DNA of 64,000 bases from Crambe crambe (Eukaryota > Porifera > Demospongiae > Poecilosclerida > Crambeidae), in contig OZ004591.1 in assembly GCA_963924555.1 (NCBI GenBank), positions 3,100,001-3,164,000 on the forward strand, written 5' to 3'. The notes beneath the pieces were generated by a model, which was given only the letters and a program-made list of their open reading frames with translations, was not told where the DNA came from and did no database searches. Of the stretch, positions 45,316-58,384 are shown piece after piece (positions within the stretch are counted from its first letter, which is position 1; each line of letters opens with the position of its first letter). A program made the translations under genes and the position numbers.

Positions 45316-45640
45316 TATTATTATTATTATTTTTTTTTTTTTTTAATTATCATTATCATTATTATATGATTTATAGCAGCACAAGATGATTTTTTAAGAA
45401 ATGAGATAAGTTACAACAAAAAAGAAGATGGGGCATGCAGGCTGAGGATCCACCAAGACTGGCCTAGCAACCAGGAGAGGATTTAAAAAAAAAACAACAT
45501 TCACAGCAAATAAATAATCAGACAAATGAACAACAGAAAAAAGATTGGTCCATAATCTAGTCAGCTTGTTGAGATATATAGTGTCTTTGGGAGTTGGAGA
45601 TGTCAAGAACATATAGCTATTGGAGAGCAACAAAATAGTC
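45300..45640 (-). mobile_element. LINE 3-prime end with trinucleotide tail, second minus-strand copy
   Basis: This carries the same tail blocks as 44390-44570, plus a minus-strand coding remnant (YLNKLTRLWTNLF, related to YFNRLTRLWNSLP) near 45550-45580. A tail of ATT and poly-T lies at 45313-45345. Confidence 0.6.
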
Positions 45641-46001
45641 ACTCTATTGCTATACCTACAACTACGCATGTGAAGTACATAGGAGAGCAATAAATATCCT
45701 AGGAGATTTTACTTAACTTTAACTTTACTTATGGTGAGTGACTATAGGAGATATCTATACTCCGCTATATGCTCTGGCTATGTAATATTCAATATAGTCG
45801 TGCATGCAGCGCTGAGCAATGAAATATCCTATAAGAGATGTATCAAGTAGCTACGTCCAATGTCTAATATAGCTAGCTGCGACAATATATCCTGGCGGCG
45901 ACGAAATATGCTAGGAGATTAGGTCGCTCGCGAGAGAATTTCCTAGGATATTTTATCGCCGCGACAGAATCTCCCAGCGACAAAATAAACTGTGACTGGC
46001 T

Positions 46002-47419
46002 CTGATTAGCCTATCTAATGGCGAGCGAGCGCAGCGAGCGTTAGGTGTATGGGACGTACTATTCACGCACTGTTGTGACTCCAAGGCTAGGCAACACTCG
46101 CCCAAAGGGCTCCCTAAGGCAACCAAAGAGTTTAGCATAAATATCGCTTTTCAAACGGATATTTGCAGCGTTGCCACTGTAGCGCATCGCATCGGTTAGT
46201 GCCGTGTACTATCGATATGTAGCTAGCTATTGAGCTATGTTATAGCAGTATAAAAACTATAATTTTTTACTTTCTATAGTAGCTAAGAGACATGTTGCTC
46301 TGTAGCATCTTGCTAGTTATTACACGTAAGTAGCTATCTAGAATATTTTCCGATACTGATTTGTATAAAGCTCAATCATGCATTCACATCAATATAGATC
46401 AGTTATAAATATTCTATCGCTGTACCCACACACACTTGCTAAAAATATTAACTTTCTACCTAAGCAAGACACTAGAAAAAAAAAGAAGCTCTTTGAAGTA
46501 TGAGCGAATACACCCAACTATAAAGGTGAATAGCTAACAAGCTTGGGATTTCGATGCACCTATAAACAGCATAGAAATATAGCTAATAACTATCCTAGGA
46601 GATATCATTATAGAAGAGATTCATCACTATAAGGCAGAAACGACCTGGGAGATTTTTTATCGCTGGAGCAATTTGTAGGCGAGTGATTGTCTTTTTATAA
46701 TCAGGTATAGCTATACCACCTCTCTAATAGCTACTTTATATGCAGCGACAATATATCCTGGTGGCGACGAAATATCCTAGGAGATTAGGTCGCTCACGAC
46801 AGAATTTCTATCGCCGTGACAGAATCTCCCAGCGACAAAATACCGGTAAACTGTGACACCGGGACTATGCATTATAATTGCCCCTGAAAGGGAGCGAGCG
46901 CAGCGAGCGTTAGGAGTACTATTCATGCACTGTTGTGGCAGGCCCAAAGGGTTCCCTAAGGTAACCAAATAGTTTTAAGTCAGGTGTTTTGCACCGGTTA
47001 GTACATAGATATATTACATGTGTCATATATCTATGGTTAGTACTGCGTGCTATTGAATGTGTGGTCTCGCGTTTGATTCCCGAATTGGAGTTTGTTTTTT
47101 TTTTCTCTATTTTTGAAAAATTTTTAAGAGTCTTGGTGCCGAGACCAGTGAAGAAGTAGCCGCTCCCGTTGCCTGGACTGTAGGCACAGCGTATATCGTA
47201 GAAACAATCTAGGAGATTCTTATTGCTAGGAGAGCAATTTGTTGGTGAGCAATTGTCTTTGTATAATCAGATATAGCTATAGCACCTGTCCGATAGCTAT
47301 TTTATTAATGCAGCGACAATATATCCTGGCGGCGTAGGAGATTATGTCGCTCGCGACAGAATTTCATATTTTATCGCCGCGACAGAATCTCCCAGCGACA
47401 AAATAAACTGTGACCCGGA
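46002..47419. repeat. Solo GTCGC-foldback arms and repeated GCGAGCG segments
   Basis: Right arms end at about 46862 (CTGTGACACCGG) and about 47419. Each is preceded by the CCTGG(C/T)GGCG blocks. A 100-bp segment with GCGAGCGCAGCGAGCGTTAG followed by CACTGTTGTG and CCCAAAGGG(C/T)TCCCTAAGG occurs twice (46019-46135 and 46889-46975). No gene was recognised. Confidence 0.55.
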
Positions 47420-48500
47420 AGCTAGACCTGCCCACATATAACTAGCTCTATCTCAACAATCAATCAACACATGAACGCGTAACTCATAATCATAAATACT
47501 ATACTCCGCCCCGGGATTGGAAACGGGCGATTTCCCGCGGACACTCCGTGTTGGAGAAGTTGCGCGCGAAAATAATTGTCTCTACGACAATAACCTATAT
47601 AGCTAGCTCTGGCTTTAGAAGGTCTTAGCAAGCATACTAGCTATAGATGAGCTGAAAAGGACAAGGTAAGCTTATAGTACTTACAAGTAGCTATAAATAA
47701 CAATCATCAGCAGTACAATAAATCTACTATAAATTATCACAGGTCTGTTGCTGAAGGCTGTCAATGATTTACTAGCAGATAATTCTTTCAAACTAGATAC
47801 TGAAGCTACATATAAAGTTCATAAAAACCATCTCGCTTTATCATCAAGAATGAAACCGTCGTTTCAATAGTTGGTGCTAGGTAGCTAGCTGCATCAAATG
47901 AACAAAACAAAGAGAGTAAACATGCATGGTCATGGAATGATCATAAAATGAAATGTTTGAATGATGATATAGCTGGAACACTTGATATACTAAATCCCAC
48001 AGTAATTCACAATTTATAGGATTTATGCAGCCTGTATAGTTGGGAAGTGATATATGCTCCATTTCAAATCTTCAGCTATAATGTTCTTCTTGATGGGGAT
48101 TCTTTGATGGTACTCGATAAACAGGTATGGCTATTTTGAGGTGCATCGAGAATGATCCACGTAAATGGTACTGTTGTTACTGTCATTATAAGTGGGTCGA
48201 ATTCAAAATCAGCCCATTTTTTGCCGTCTGAATATTGATTACCCTATAGTGCCTTAAGTTCAGGTTTGTATTGTAGTGGTATTTGAAGCTTGACTTCTAT
48301 AAATGTAGACAAAGATAGGGGAAGGATGGAACTTCCTGTCTTCCAACTTTGACAATCGTACTTACTGGTACCCGTCTGAAATATATTTTGTCTGCTTATT
48401 GATTTTTTTTGACAACTCCTTTAAATTAACAGCCACAGTAAGGATTCTGAATCGTCTTTTGATACCTAAATCGTAAGTACCAGATGCCAAAAAAAGTGTC
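47420..48500. other. Sequence without recognisable features
   Basis: This is AT-rich with no domain-supported reading frame, RNA gene or clear repeat that I can identify. Confidence 0.4.
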
Positions 48501-49250
48501 TGGTAATTGATCCATCTGATAATTGATCACTTACTCTATTGTTGGAAGAGGTTGACACACAAGGTGATTCTGGGTGGTCAGCATTAACGAACGCAACCAA
48601 CGAAGGACACAAAGAACTTTCATTAAGGAGTGGACACAATAGACTTACAGGAAAAATTTGGAAGGTCTGCATTAATAATTGCAATTGAACAAAATCGAAA
48701 TGAAATGGGAAGTTGGTTGCTTGAAAAGGGTCCTGCAGTCAACTCAATGCAGAATGATGGATCATCAGCATTGATGAGTGCAAGTACAAATGGGAATGTC
48801 AAAATATTTGCTAGAAAATGGTGCTCAGATAGATGTGTGTTCAAGAGGAGACTTATCAACCGTTTGGTACGCAGCTATACAGAATAAGAGCAAAGCTATT
48901 GGGAAATGATGCTCAGGTCGATCTACTATTTAACAGAAATGGATTCTCTCCTTTGATGTCAGCAAAGCTGGATACGCTGAAGTGGTTGATGTACTACTGG
49001 GCGGTGGCACTATTAAATATCAACTTGCAGGATAAAGATGGGTGGAGTGCTTTATTGCCTGCCAGTAGACAGGGACATAAGGAAGTGGTCAAATTGCTTC
49101 TTGATAGCATGCTCAAACTGACCTGCAGGAAAATGAAGGGAAGTTGGCTATATTCCTTGCATGTGAAGAAGAGCACATCGCATGGACAGTGTATAGCATT
49201 GATTTATTCTTCAGTTCTGCCACAAAAGTCAGTTTACACTACATAATATG
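48500..49250 (+). pseudogene. Ankyrin-repeat fragment
   Basis: Translations in shifting plus frames give ankyrin-like units: SGWSALTNATNEGHKELS (about 48565-48620), RSALIIAIEQN...MGSWLLEKG (48660-48735), SSALMSASTNGNVK, SPLMSAKL, and DGWSALLPASRQGHKEVVKL (about 49039-49098). The units are joined by frameshifts with no continuous frame. Motif style (SALM.AS, GHxEVVKLLL) matches the ankyrin gene at 59.4-61.0 kb, so it is probably a broken paralogue. No ZU5 or death domain follows. Confidence 0.65.
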
Positions 49251-52200
49251 GTCAATGTTAAACACATCTATTAGTGCCTTTTTATAATAAATTGGTTAGC
49301 ACGAACAAGAATGGCATGAGAGTTATCAAAGTCCTCTGCTGCCTTGACTGTCAATTTTCCAATGATTAATAGCATCATTGTAATGCTAAGCCCCAAACCC
49401 CTCCTCTCTCCCTTAGCAATGATGAATTTTGCTTGACACTGTTTTATGAAGCCCCATTATACGTGTCACTGAAAATTAGGAGATATCTTAGCCTGAAGTC
49501 TGAAGGAAAGGAAATTCATAGAATATACGAAGGCATGGCATGTTTCCTTGCTTTCTATTTAAAATGTCATCAAATACACCGTGCCCTTGCGTATCCTACA
49601 AAAAAATACACTGTTTCCTTCAAGTTTCTCTTGGAAATTTCAGTGTGTGTAACTCTGTGATCACAATTCAATCCCTCCCCTGTAATAACCTTTAATAACT
49701 GCATGAAGTATTGATCACACAGCTATAATAACAGTCCAGTACATAATTAGCGCATTCCATAATTCCTTTAGCTATAATAGTTATAGTTGCTGTGCACACA
49801 TATCACTCTACCAAGACTTAATAAAGGTGAGACGAGACAATATGGATTTTCCAAAGCTGCGTTATACAAAAATTATAATTATTACTTGGCAAAATTAATA
49901 ACTCGACCATGAGGTGCCACATATATTTTAGTGGAACTCATATCACTGTTACAAAGCATAGTCTGTTCAAGATCCACTTTAACGGCTTCACTTTGCAGGG
50001 ATTCACGATTCACAGAATCACACATTTCTGACGGGACAGAAAATGATCCCTTTCTGACCCCATTAACCTGCAAAATGATATCACACTCATCTATTTGCGT
50101 TCACCTGATACTGTGATCACCATAACTATAACTGCTATAACTTTCTCAATTCTTAACCAAACTTCAAATTTCAAAACTAGCTCATAGAGTGGGTGATCAG
50201 CTCTCTGCTGGTATTATAAACGGTCGAGAACTGAGAAAGTTAGAACCGATAAATATAGCGAATGATCAAGGGACGACTTTAGTACTGATCCCTCTCTTTG
50301 TTTGACACAATTCTATCAGTCTATATATTAATAAATGACTGCAGTACCACAGTAGTTGACTCCTGCAATATCAGAGATCCTGTCCAACTTGGCCATTTCT
50401 CCTGGAAAACATTTCCCTTAATAAGTTATCAAAATGACATGTTAAGCGTTATGAATGTGCAGAACACGTTCAAGAGGAAAATAAAACAGCTTATGCCAAA
50501 AAGAATCTTAAAGTTTAAAAGAAACTTGGTTTTGAATAATTATAATTATTTATGTATATACTACTTACCAGAGGTTTTGATCTCTCACCAATGATTCCCA
50601 AAGTTCTGATGCAATACGAGGAGCCACGGGTGCCAATAACGTACATAAAATTTCCAGACTACAATGATACTCCAGAAAGCTTCTTTGATTACAAAATATC
50701 ATCAGTTGTGCTACAGCAACATTGTATGTATGAGACTCAAGCAGTTGAGTTACCTGAAGGCATATACGGAAAAATTTCCAATACAGAAAATATAACTTCC
50801 CTCTTAATGTTTCCCTACTGCTTCACTACCATCAAGGAGAACTTTCATCCTTCCCCATGCTTACAGTGCATTTGTTTGGACTGTACAGATTAGCAATTGT
50901 ACTACATTTCCCACATTGACAATCCCTTACCAAAGATATACACATGCTAGTTCTTTTCACTAATAGTAAGACAGAGATTGGGGTCTGCCAACATAATGTA
51001 GCTCAGGCTATCTTAAGATGTATGAGCTAACTAGTCAGGGTCTCAAGGCTGGAAAAAAGATAGTCAGGAAAATTCCATTCCATCAATATCCCAGCTCCCC
51101 CAAAACCGGTGGATGATGAACAATGAACGAAGGTATTTCTGAAGGAAGGTTACTCACAAACAAGGGTCTCTACGTATATCCTATAGGAGCTTGATGCAGG
51201 CATCATCCCTCCATATCACTTTTATCTTGTTATTGTTACAAATAGTGAGTCCACTACTGGGGAAGTAAAGAAGTTATGCAGTTTAATACCTGCTTGATAG
51301 TACTGCGTTGAAGAGAGACTAATCGTTTCTTATCCTCATCACTGCACTCATGAGCTGAAGATGACTGACAAGCACTAATGTGATCATGGCACAGAAATCC
51401 AAATCCTATTGAGCCATTTGTGTACCCCCTTGATGGCACGGATATTCCACTGGACGTGCATGTCGGGAGGAGCCTAAAACGCACAAAATTAATATGTAGT
51501 GTTTAGAGAAGCAGTTTAACACTCAGTTTAGGTGGTACATACCTTAAAGAGCATATCAGCACCATATTTCTCTATCACATCGTGGGGGTCCACTCCATTG
51601 TGCTTAGACTTGGACATCTTTTCCCAGCTCTCCTTTATGTCTTCACACGTTCCACTGAAATTAGCCTGCTCCTCCTTTGTGAGGTAACGACCACTGATTT
51701 TCTCCCTGTAGGTCTTCCCTTCCACCATTCCCTGACACATAACACTCAAGTAACTTGGACTGTTCATGCTTACTCTAACATGGTACATACCTGAGTTGAT
51801 AATTTCTGGAATGGTTCTCTTGTCTCGAGTTTACAAATATTATAGAGAAATGTGTGATGAAGCGGGCATACAAGAGGTGGAGAATTGCTGCAAAAGTTGA
51901 AGCTATTGTTAAATTTATGAAATGCTGCCATTCACTGATGTAGAGAAACACAATGAGGAACTACGATACACAAGGATCACATTATTCCAGTGACATTAAT
52001 TTATATCCAATTATGTAGGTAGATAAATTTCTGTTTTGGGTTATCTCTCTGAACTTCATTTCGGATGCATGTTAATATCACAATTGTGTTAATCTAGTGT
52101 TAAAACTAATTAAAAGCAAGGTACACATTGGAAATTAGATTAACAAAATATTGTTCTAATGAATTATTTGTAACATGAAATATTGCCAAACTGCAATGAC

Positions 52201-53289
52201 ATATTGAAGGTGAATTGATAGAGATATTAGGGTGTCATCATTATACCCCTTGTCTAGCTTGCAAATGCTGCATTTGAAGCCTGTCTATTCCACGATATAT
52301 TTTTTAAATTACTTACTGCATACATACCATGTTCATTGGCTCCAATATAGACATCCACTGGCATCCACTTAAAATGAAGATATGATATGACATGCAAACA
52401 TATATAGTCAAAAACTGTTTGTTCATCTGTGATAAGCGAATTATTCAGTGACAAGACCATAAGAATGTAATGACCATTGTAAACAAAATTAATACAACTG
52501 CCACGCTCAGTAACCTTATCTTGTACATACATACAGTGTTTTATTTATTAGCAGAAGGTGTGCAACGTGTGGGAGCAATTTTTCAGACAAGCACAGAAAG
52601 TCCTTAAGAGAGTAGTCACATTTAGGAGCCTGAAATACTACTCATTACCAATAATTATGTACCTTGATTGCTCTGTTGGATTGATGTACCTCAAAAAGTA
52701 CCAGGAGGAATCCACAAAGGTAATGATAGTGTCAGTCTCTCTCCTTGCACAGCAATCAGCCCTACATACATACATAACAATGTGTAATGCATAAGATAAT
52801 ATCAGCATCAATTCCTTATGAGAGCTGTACAGCCACATAGAACTCACTTTCCACAGCTAGCAACCTGCGATTCTCTGGCTTGAGCTAGGGGAGAAGGACC
52901 ACGATCACTCAACCTAACATCATTTGGTAATTCAACAGGAAGCTGATCCTCAGGCACTGAAGTTACCTAAAGCCAACAAGAAAAAAAAGGTACACTCCTA
53001 TAGGCTTGACCCTACTGATATAAGCAATTTGAGTGAGGAATTAAGTTACCAACAAGACAACCACCATTAAAGATAACAAGAAAAATGAAGAAAAAATGAA
53101 AAGGAGAGAGCGTACTCCGTTTGGTAAGGCTTTATCACTATAATTTGACCCTATTGCACAACATGAGTTAACACACAAGTGAGGCCCTCCCATACATGCG
53201 TACATTAATTTATTCTTACAGACCACGCCCACTAGTACATTTTCCCCATAGACAAGCCGTTGAATAAATCCCCATATTCAACGGCTATA

Positions 53290-53670
53290 TTCAACGGTAT
53301 ACTACGCATGCGCAGACTAGCCTAGCCACAGTCCTTCGCGTTATCACCATCCCAGTGTTCACAGATGACTTTGCCTGTCCTGTGTGCGGGCACAAGTACG
53401 GCAGGAGCAACCTTCCTGCAGACCACATCACCAAGGTTCACCTCGACTGCGAACTCAAGCACCTGCTGCACCTTCTCACAACTCCTTGCGAGGAAACCTT
53501 TGAAAAGGCACTATCACTTAGAACAATATTGCACACAACTCTATAGCAGCAAGTTATTGTATCATGTCACATCATAAGCCTGGTTATTTCATATTATGTT
53601 CTCTCTGTATGTATCCCTTGCGGGCTTTACAATGAAATTTGAATTTTGAATTTTGAAATTTTAGTAACCT
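53290..53670 (+). mobile_element. Possible LINE 3-prime end with a C2H2 knuckle, inside LARS2 intron
   Basis: A GC-rich open frame (VFTDDFACPVCGHKYGRSNL and onward) contains C-x2-C-x12-H-x4-H and stops at about 53546. It is followed by sequence ending in repeats of TTTGAA(T) (53635-53660). A short unit tail after a zinc-knuckle frame is typical of non-LTR retrotransposons. It lies within the minus-strand LARS2 gene. The family is not identified. Confidence 0.4.
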
Positions 53671-55765
53671 TTTTGGCCGACATTTCTGAAGATGATAGGC
53701 AAGCTTAATTGAATCTTACAGCGGTTTGTCGAAGTGCATTAGTTGTTTGTAGGGTCTGGTAGGCTGCTAGGCTTATCTAAAGTGCTTCTGGTGAGTATCA
53801 CAGGTTCTCATAATAGCTGAGTATTACAGGTTCTCATAATAGCTTCCTACGGAGGTATGTTTATATGATGGCTATAAACACTCCTTAGACTTTTTAGTTG
53901 TGACATATGTTGTGCACTGTAAGAATAAATCACTTATTACACGTCAGCTGTAAGATATGGCAAGATATTTCACTCGCCTTCGGCTCGTGAAATATCTCCC
54001 CATATCTCACGCTGACTCGTGTAATAAGTCTTATATATCTTACCCCACATTTTTCACATACATACAGTATCCAAGATGAGAGTGGAGCTACACAAGTTAT
54101 TGGAGTACTATTGCATAATAATTTGGGTACCTTATCAGAATTGCATAAAGTTCCTTCACCATTTTCTCTCAAACGATTGACAGTAATAAATCATGCTCTT
54201 GAGCAAAGAGTAAGTCCCTGTCATCATGGCCTGGAACTCCCATGACAGCTTTGGTACGATATCCACTGATGACGTAATCGGCAGCATAAATGGGAATAGT
54301 TCTACCTGTGAGTGGGTGCACAGCTCTGAGTTTTAAGTCGATACCTGCAAATGAAATAAACTGTAAACTTCCTTCTTAGAATAGCTTGAGTACCAACAAT
54401 AATAACAACAGTTACACCAAAAATCAGCATACGTAAGTAAGACTTGCTTTTCTTCTCTTCTCGTTTCCTGCTAGAGGAAACAGAATTTGTCTGAAAGTAT
54501 CCATCTGTTGAGCAACAGTTTTGTCCAACAAATCCTTGCGGCTTAAGAGGCCGTGATCCATACTGACTGCTATGAAACTAACTCCATATGCAGTGTCTGG
54601 ACGGGTGGTGAATGTTCTCAGAGGAGGGATTCCCTCTATCCCCTGAGTTATGATTAATGTCACTCAAAACCCAGCTGGAATAAAGTGCTGTGCCAAAGCC
54701 CCCATTCTTTCCCCACAAAAGCTGCCCAGCTATTAAGTAGAACACTGTTCAATGTGCAATATTACTGCTGGCCACCGGCCATTTTTCCTCTTTGGCCAGA
54801 CAATTCCAACTTAGTCAGACGTTCTGTCAGAACAAATTCAAGAAGTCACATTCATTGATATAATAAATGACCAGCAAAATTGCGATGTCTGATCGAAGTT
54901 GGACTTGGTCGGACAAAAAATGTCCTATCAAACTGATACTCTTATTTTGCACATGGTGTTTCATTATTAAGCTTGATCGATATCATCTTATGTTACCTCT
55001 ACTTTAAAATCAAAAATAAGCACCCTCAGATTTGCCAATCCATTTTCTCTGCAACGACTCGATCAGACCAGTCCAAATCATTCAATCCATCCAGCATTCC
55101 TTAAACATCATTCCAATTCAAATCATTTCATACATAACATGACAAACTTCAGCATAGTCTGATATTTTGAAGAACCACTGGCTGAGGAACTTTTATTGAA
55201 CTTTAGCCCCTGAACGCCGTGAATATCCTTCTGCATCAACCTGCTCATTGGCCAGTACAGTTTGATCGACGGGATCCCAGTTTACAAGAGCCTGAATGCA
55301 AACAAGCCATCATGCTACCGAGAATCCAGGTTGCCATTTTTTTTTGTAAGCTACCTTAAGGTAACTATTATTAGCATAGACTAATTTTAGCGATTTTTGC
55401 TTTCAGTTAAAATTTAGGGTACTAATTTTGGCAATTTTGAGGAGCAGCTCAAGAAAAATGCAAATCAAGTCTGGCATTGTTTAGCATCATAATGTACAAT
55501 TGGATTTGGCCATGATTCTGGTCATGGTGGATACAGAGATGGAGATGACCAGGAAAGGAGGGGCACAAGCATATATAATTACTATAATATTGGCATGATT
55601 ATAATGATGATGTGAATGTTACGAGTTCAGAGGTCAGGAGTAAAAGTTTAAGAGTTACATGGTAGCCATGATTTCTTCAAATGGGTTAGCAGGAGGAGTA
55701 CAGTAGATCCATCAATAAGCCCACTTATACCAGGAGCCAGTAGATGGAAAGATATCACTCCAAAT

Positions 55766-56356
55766 CAGGGGTGTAGACAAACTATTTCAAGTGGGGGGGG
55801 GGGGGGGCTATAAATTTCTGTGTGCTTGTGATCAAGAAAAAATTTAATGCCACGCCCACTTTTGTAAAACCACACCCACTTTAACGAGATTATAAGTAAG
55901 GGAGGTGGATAGGGTGGCTAGCCACCCACCCAGCCCTCCTCCTAAAATGCTAGATGATTACATCCTTCTTGGGTGTCTTCCAATAAGGATATATTCATTG
56001 CCATGGAGTGTTATAGGCCTACAGCTCCCAAGTTTCCCTCCCCCTTATAGGAGCCTTATGGCCATGCACACGTCATCATACCCCCTTTTCAAGATCTCGG
56101 CCACCCCCTTTCAGGATCAGTGCTTAGGAGTCTATAGTATGTGCATGTGGTACCAGCTGAGTACATCATGGTTATCACTATGACAAAAATGTGTCACATG
56201 TCTGCAAGCAGTAGTGTTACAAACATGTCAGCACAGTCTGGGTTGGTTGAAATTTTTGGACATTTTAAAGTTAATGATTATAATAATGTCTTTATGCCAA
56301 AATCTGGGGGGGGGGGGGGGGGGGGGGGCTAAAGCCCCCCTTTGTCTACGCCCCTG
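55766..56356. mobile_element. hAT-like non-autonomous element, copy 1
   Basis: The ends CAGGGGTGTAGACAAA (55766) and TTTGTCTACGCCCCTG (to 56356) are inverted repeats flanked by CAAAT on both sides (55761-55765, 56357-56361). A G-run of 15 or more follows the left end, and a longer G-run lies before the right end (56306-56328). A 5-bp duplication with CAGGGG ends fits the hAT5 group as I recall it. It sits in the LARS2 intron where the YYKW exon is missing. Confidence 0.75.
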
Positions 56357-57446
56357 CAAATATATTGGAAGAACTTGGCTCCTCCAGCGACGAAGAAATC
56401 TCTAGTCAGCTAGCTAGCGAGATAATGTGTGGGCGTGGTCAAAATCATTACGTATTTTTAGCTGGTATTATTATTAGCGAAAATTACAAATTCGCTGAAA
56501 ATAATGAGTACCCGTTAATAAAAGTTACCTTAAGGTTTACAATCTATGTTTATAGAGTTGCAAAAAAAAGCCACTGCGTCCATTTATAGTAATCAGGTGA
56601 GCTAGTGCAGATTTCCTAAGGGATTGACAGTATTGAACGTTGACATGGTATTTACTCTGTTCCAATCAAAGTGACATCCCAGACTATCCATTTGCCCTGT
56701 CATTATTTGAATGTTGCTATGAAAAAAATATTTTTCATCTGAGACATGAAATGTAATGTGCAAAGGGCACACAAGATGAAGTTCCTTGAGTCCAGTTAAT
56801 ATTGGTAATCTTGTGGTAGACCTGACCCTTTACCACAATAAGGAAATATGGTAAAGGGTCAACTACACCAGAGTATGGTAATTGTTTCATAGTATCATTA
56901 TAATTTGTAGAGACATACTAGTTGGTCCATTGGATGGGACTAATGCCTTTATCAATAGCTGCATTCTCTGCCGGCAGACCAAATGAATCCCAGCCCATAG
57001 GGTGTAATACCTGCACCGTACACATCACAGGCCTAAATCATAAAACTATAATGCAAGCCAGCAATAAATCTCGCCTAGTTGCTAACTTGCAATTTACCGT
57101 TTTCCCCTTCATTTGTCGACAGCGAGCCAATGTATCACTGATGGTGTACCCTCTAACATGGCCCATGTGCAGCCGTCCCGATGGATATGGGAACATGGAC
57201 AGGACATAGAACTTGGATCTTTCCACTGATCCACCGGGAATGCTTTGTGATGATTCATGGTTCCACCTTTCTTGCCGTTTGGATTCAACTTCATTGACAT
57301 TGTAAGCTTGATACGTAAAGATAATGTACCTACCTCTTTCCTTCTTTACAGCAAACTGCAACAGGGGGAAAGATTCTGGTTCTACTTCTCAACATCTTTA
57401 CTAAAGGAACCCTTTACCTACTACTCTAGTACTAGTAGTAGTGATT

Positions 57447-58050
57447 CCGGTGTCACGTCACAGTTTATTTTGTCGCTGGGAGATTCTGTCGCGCGCGGCG
57501 ACAGGAAATTCTGTCGCGAGCGACATTATCTCCCAGGGTATTTTGTCGCCGCCAGGATTGTCACAGCTAGCTATACCATAGATACGTCTCCTATAGGATA
57601 TTTTGTTGCTCTAGATTATTTTGTTGCTCTCCAATAGCTATAGCTATGTTCTTCATATCTTCAACTCCCAAAGACACTTCTATTTCAACAGGCTGACTAG
57701 ATTATGGAACTCTCTGCCACCAATTGATATGCTCCTACCATCAAATCCAAACTTAAAGATTACTTTTGATCAGTTATTCTGAGAAGTTTTGAATTGAATT
57801 GAGTGTCTCCCTTGCCGAAACTGTATGTCAAATTTCAAGCCACCAATATTTTTTTCTGTTGTTTTTGTTTGATTGTTTGTTGTGGTTTTTTTTTTAATCC
57901 TCTCCTAATCGCCAGGCCAGTCTTGGTTGATCCCCAGCCTGCTCTAATTGCCCCATCTTTTTTTTTTGTTGTTGTAACTTAGCGATCTCATTTCTTAAAC
58001 GTCATCTTGTGCTGTAAATCATATAGCTAATAATAATGATAATAATAATA
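57447..58050. mobile_element. GTCGC-foldback arm followed by LINE 3-prime end
   Basis: CCGGTGTCACGTCACAG with GTCGC blocks (57447-57560) is joined to GTTCTTCATATCTTCAACTC and the LINE tail (57640-58050), ending in (TAA)n. The same junction occurs at 41600-42160, so this LINE copy and foldback arm were duplicated together. Confidence 0.65.
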
Positions 58051-58384
58051 ATAAGTTTGTTGTTTTTGTTTTTGTTTTTTTGTTTTTGGTTGACGTTTTA
58101 TTTTTGATTCTCCGTTTCCGGATTCTTGTATCTAGAACTCATTGACCTTATAAAAAATATAAAAAAATAAAAAATAATAATAATATATAATAATATAAAG
58201 TGACAAAATATCGATCTCCTAGAACTATCGCTATAGTTAGCTATTGTCTAGTAATAAAATCTCCTTTGGTAATAAAATCTCCCAAGATATTTTCTTATCT
58301 AGCTGTATACAATACTAGCTAGTTATATGTCGATCATGCACTTTGAGCTATGTTATAGCAGTATATGTATAGAACACTGTGTCT

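Larger units (their letters stand above)
42523..45998. mobile_element. Composite region bounded by GTCGC-foldback arms
   Basis: CCGGTGTCACAG...GTCGC at 42523 opens this region, and the mirrored GCGACAAAATAAACTGTGAC closes it at about 45998. It may be one element stretched by the insertions it contains (second foldback, LINE ends), or two solo arms. Exact nesting cannot be settled by eye. Confidence 0.45.
49882..57306 (-). pseudogene. LARS2: Mitochondrial-type leucyl-tRNA synthetase, all major domains, frame-broken
   Basis: The enzyme charges tRNA-Leu in mitochondria. Exons read on the minus strand are 57306-57098 ([20 protein letters not shown], class I HIGH motif), 57010-56919 ([13 protein letters not shown]), 56716-56656 (MTGQMDSLGCHFDWN), 55291-55148 ([16 protein letters not shown]), about 55100-54997, 54642-54433 (TFTTRPDTAYGVSF, editing domain), 54344-54131 (MGVPGHDDRDLLFA), 52966-52848, 52743-52663 ([12 protein letters not shown]), 52369-52330 (WMPVDVYIG), 51887-51791, 51731-51543 (EKMSKSKHNGVDP), 51473-51290, about 50680-50598 (LLAPVAPRIASELWESL), about 50410-50345, and 50067-49882 (VNGVRKGSFSVP...INFAK, stop). 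Lesions: TAA at 55193-55195, and single-base shifts in the 55100, 54344, 51887 and 51473 exons. The exon with the YYKW region was not found. The N terminus is uncertain. Confidence 0.85.

Noticed and set aside
47040-47080. Possible tRNA-derived SINE (GTTTGATTCCCG like a B box)
   Set aside because: No matching A box or cloverleaf was found at the right distance. The match is too weak to call.
50552-50893. Plus-strand frame of 113 aa
   Set aside because: The minus strand here encodes the LARS2 LLAPVAP segment. The plus frame has no domain.
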